Shown: in pieces, positions 62,103 to 64,000 of the stretch
Layout of the letters: each line of letters starts with the position of its first letter
How positions within the stretch are numbered: the stretch's first letter is position 1
DNA from: an uncultured bacterium
GTDB taxonomy: Bacteria > CSSED10-310 > CALFER01
Direction of reading: 5' to 3'
Length of the DNA: 64,000 bases
Assembly (NCBI GenBank): GCA_937951895.1
Contig: CALFER010000034.1
Coordinates: 62,001-126,000 of the forward strand
The notes under the pieces: generated by a model
Database searches by the model: none
Told to the model about the DNA's origin: nothing
The model's input: only the letters and a program-made list of their open reading frames with translations
Made by a program: the position numbers and the translations under genes

Positions 62103-62597
62103 ATGAAACGGGCATTTATCGAAATGTTAGGGCTGATATCGATGTTCTCCCTTGTGGCGATCGTCGCGAATCATGTATCTCCGAGAGGAATTCCACTTTT
62201 CGGAAAATGGGATGCGAACCAGGGCATCGTCCATGCGGGAGGCCGATGTCAACCGCATTCGCCTGAAATCAACGACGCCGACCTGGATCTGGCCTATCTG
62301 AACGCAGACAATCTGCTCATCGATGCACGAAGCCGCGAACTGTATCGGGAGGGGCACATTCCGGGCGCGCTGTCGTATCCGCTCGGCGAGTTTCAGGAGT
62401 TGCGTGACGAGTTCATTGAGTTGTTTCCATCAGACAAACCGATCATCATCTACTGCATCGGTCTCGATTGCCACGACTCGCATGATCTCCTCAAGATGCT
62501 CGAAAATTCAGGCTATACAAACTTGAAAGTCTATTCACCGGGGTTCGATGGCTGGGTCGCCCGGAACCGGCCGGTCAGAACGGGAGATGAACCATGA
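62103..62597 (+). CDS. Membrane-anchored rhodanese-like protein
   Basis: A 164-residue protein with an N-terminal membrane anchor or uncleaved signal (MLGLISMFSLVAIVA) and a rhodanese domain: 'LLIDARSRELYREGHIPGAL', then the active-site loop starting at Cys in 'IIYCIGLDCHDS', which has a second Cys. Rhodaneses carry persulphide sulphur on this Cys. The domain faces the periplasm. Its stop overlaps the MauE/DoxX gene by ATGA, so the pair probably acts together in thiol or sulphur redox. Confidence 0.88.
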   Translation: MKRAFIEMLGLISMFSLVAIVANHVSPRGIPLFGKWDANQGIVHAGGRCQPHSPEINDADLDLAYLNADNLLIDARSRELYREGHIPGALSYPLGEFQELRDEFIELFPSDKPIIIYCIGLDCHDSHDLLKMLENSGYTNLKVYSPGFDGWVARNRPVRTGDEP

Positions 62598-63091
62598 GCG
62601 GGTATCGAATCCTCGAGTGGGTGTTCCGATGGTTTTCCGGATCGGTGTTTATTCTCTCGAGTATCCACAAGATCATGGATCCCTGCAAATTTGCCATCGA
62701 CATATACAATTACCAGATCTCTCCACATGCCCTGATCAATCTGATCGCCATCGTGATCCCTTATCTCGAACTGCTCCTGGGCATCGCGCTGATCGCAGGG
62801 ATTCTCCCGCGCGGAGCCGCTCTGGGAATCACCGCGACTCTCATTTTCTTCATCATTCTGCTTTCCATCAACCTGATCCGCGGCATCGATGCATCATGCG
62901 GTTGTTTCAGTTCCGAGAGCGATGCCTGCGAATTGTTCGCGGAGTGGTACAAGTCCAACCATCCCGAGATCAGCGCCATCACCAGGGCACGACTTCGAAC
63001 GTTGTGCGATATTGTCCGCGATATTGTATTTCTGATTCCGACAATCGGAGCATTGATTCTGCTGAACCGGCGTTACCAGCAGCGAGGATGA
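62594..63091 (+). CDS. MauE/DoxX-like membrane protein
   Basis: A 165-residue protein with four hydrophobic helices. The opening 'FRWFSGSVFILSSIHKIMDP' and 'YQISPHALINLIAIVIPYLELLLG' fit the MauE branch of the DoxX superfamily, whose members support disulphide formation. A Cys-containing loop 'DASCGCFSSESDAC' lies between helices 3 and 4 and could be redox active. It is translationally coupled to the rhodanese gene. It ends 4 bases before the convergent HD-GYP gene; no terminator is visible. Confidence 0.85.
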   Translation: MSGYRILEWVFRWFSGSVFILSSIHKIMDPCKFAIDIYNYQISPHALINLIAIVIPYLELLLGIALIAGILPRGAALGITATLIFFIILLSINLIRGIDASCGCFSSESDACELFAEWYKSNHPEISAITRARLRTLCDIVRDIVFLIPTIGALILLNRRYQQRG

Positions 63092-63095
63092 CCGG

Positions 63096-64000
63096 TTACG
63101 ACGAGGGAGAACTGTCCGGATTGGCGGCGGGAAGTGTTCCCTTGACCAGCATCCGGTCGACGGTCGCGACGATTTCCGGATCGAACTGGGTTCCGGAGTG
63201 AATCCTGAGTTGATCGGCGGCGGCGGCGACCGTCTTGGCTTTCTGATATGGCCGATTGGTGGTCATCGCATCGAGTGCATCGGCGACCGCCAGGATCCTC
63301 CCGAACAGCTCGATTTCCGATCCTCGCAACCCATGCGGATATCCCTTTCCGTCATAGCGTTCGTGATGCTGGTAAACCGCCGTCCAGATGCGTTTGAATT
63401 TTTTGATCGGAGCCAGTATCTGCGCACCGATCTCGGGATGGAAACTGACCGTGCGTTTCTCATCCGGGTTCAGCACATTCGGGCTGTCCAGGATGGCCTG
63501 AGAGATGCCGATTTTCCCGATATCGTGGAGGAGTGCCGCGAGTTCCAGTTTCCGGAGATCTTCGTGACCCATCCCGAGTTCCGTTGCGATCAGACGAGCA
63601 TAGTGGCTGACCCTCGAGGAATGACCGAATGTATAGGGATCCTTGGCATCGACAGCCGCGGAAAGCGCACGTACCACCCCGAGAAACACTTCGTTCTGCT
63701 CCGAATACATCCTCGCACTCTCGATCGCCAGAGCCGCCTCATCCGCCAGGTCCTGAATCAATCCTCCGTTTTCTCGCAAAGGACCGACCTCCTCGATACC
63801 GGATTCCAGGCAGATCACTCCCGGAACCGTCATTCGGGATCGGCATGGGATGCACAGAAGGGAAACCGGTAACAGGGATTCGAGGAAGGGATCGCCCGGA
63901 TAGCGTGCATCACTGCGTGAATCGCGGATGACGATGCACTCCTTCGAATCCAGCGCATCCCGGACCATGGCCGATCCCAGCAGTGCCTGAATCGGGTAAT
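63096..64000 (-). CDS. GAF - HD-GYP cyclic-di-GMP phosphodiesterase (N-terminus outside window)
   Basis: The frame is open to the right edge, so the N-terminus is missing; at least 300 residues are visible. The first part is the end of a GAF-like domain ('LLCIPCRSRMTVPGVICLES'). The C-terminal HD-GYP domain is canonical: 'TFGHSSRVSHYARLIA', metal-binding 'LLHDIGKIGI', 'SFHPEIGAQIL', 'YQHHERYDGKGYP' and 'GRILAVADALDAM'. Such enzymes hydrolyse cyclic di-GMP to pGpG or GMP. With the diguanylate cyclase near 7 kb, both sides of cyclic-di-GMP turnover are in the window. The ATG at 63968 is internal, not a start. Confidence 0.93.
   Translation of the reverse strand, partial: YPIQALLGSAMVRDALDSKECIVIRDSRSDARYPGDPFLESLLPVSLLCIPCRSRMTVPGVICLESGIEEVGPLRENGGLIQDLADEAALAIESARMYSEQNEVFLGVVRALSAAVDAKDPYTFGHSSRVSHYARLIATELGMGHEDLRKLELAALLHDIGKIGISQAILDSPNVLNPDEKRTVSFHPEIGAQILAPIKKFKRIWTAVYQHHERYDGKGYPHGLRGSEIELFGRILAVADALDAMTTNRPYQKAKTVAAAADQLRIHSGTQFDPEIVATVDRMLVKGTLPAANPDSSPSS

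Noticed and set aside
1..64000. Search for tRNA, rRNA, phage or integrative elements
   Set aside because: No cloverleaf-like sequence, rRNA motif, integrase, transposase or attachment repeat was recognised by reading; a covariance-model scan would be decisive.

Overview
The window is a gene-dense, G+C-rich bacterial chromosome segment with about 49 protein genes. Many neighbouring genes join through 4-base ATGA or GTGA overlaps. I saw no rRNA, tRNA, CRISPR array, phage or intact insertion sequence. Signal peptides, a WaaE-like LPS-type glycosyltransferase and a rich set of regulators (Ser/Thr kinases, PATAN/DUF4388, diguanylate cyclase, HD-GYP, hybrid histidine kinase) suggest a Gram-negative, signalling-rich bacterium. 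Secreted proteins with Thr/Pro-rich linkers and an unfamiliar domain point towards an uncultured or deep-branching lineage. I cannot name the phylum from sequence alone.

Layout. 1-0.3 kb: start of an aspartate-semialdehyde-dehydrogenase-like gene. 0.4-7.6 kb: a minus-strand operon of diguanylate cyclase, TIGR01777 epimerase, class II photolyase, degenerate histidine kinase and hybrid histidine kinase, behind one clear sigma70-type promoter. 7.7-16 kb: housekeeping and metabolic genes (flavin reductase-like, HAD phosphatase, SH3 protein, CinA, DoxX, B12-type binding protein, threonine synthase, TerC, pyruvate kinase). 16.3-19 kb: WaaE-like glycosyltransferase and an RNB exoribonuclease. 19.5-23.5 kb: a biotin-dependent transcarboxylase set (12S, 5S and 1.3S-like subunits) with an embedded cupin and an attenuator-like leader. 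23.5-28.5 kb: UTP-glucose-1-phosphate uridylyltransferase, a GT-C-like membrane protein, a secreted protein and another membrane protein. 28.7-33.9 kb: HerA-like ATPase, TatD nuclease, TcdA and urocanate hydratase. 34-37.5 kb: two GT39-like membrane glycosyltransferases.

37.6-41 kb: a secreted formylglycine-generating-enzyme-fold protein, an RluA-type pseudouridine synthase, and a secreted TP-linker protein. 41-50.7 kb: a signalling island with a 1767-residue kinase/ATPase/TPR/GAF/AAA+/Fis fusion, a second kinase-TPR protein, and a divergent PATAN-membrane-ComEA fusion. 50.7-55.5 kb: GNAT, DUF1835, SIMPL and ankyrin proteins. 55.7-63.1 kb: a giant gingipain-type (C25) protease with repeated beta-domains, then VOC, rhodanese and MauE/DoxX proteins. 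The window ends inside an HD-GYP gene.

Main points of interest. (i) Three secreted proteins share an undescribed roughly 115-residue domain with a V-x-G-x-aromatic-aromatic core and a W-P-S-G motif. It sits N-terminally in one and C-terminally in two, always next to a Thr/Pro linker. (ii) The 1767-residue fusion has a bacterial-enhancer-type AAA+ domain whose GAFTGA loop reads GVATGV, and a near-consensus promoter only 7 bases from its ATG. (iii) A DNA-repair photolyase is locked into a cyclic-di-GMP and histidine-kinase operon containing two pseudo-receiver domains and one kinase with an eroded ATP site. (iv) The transcarboxylase operon promoter is followed at once by a terminator-like hairpin.
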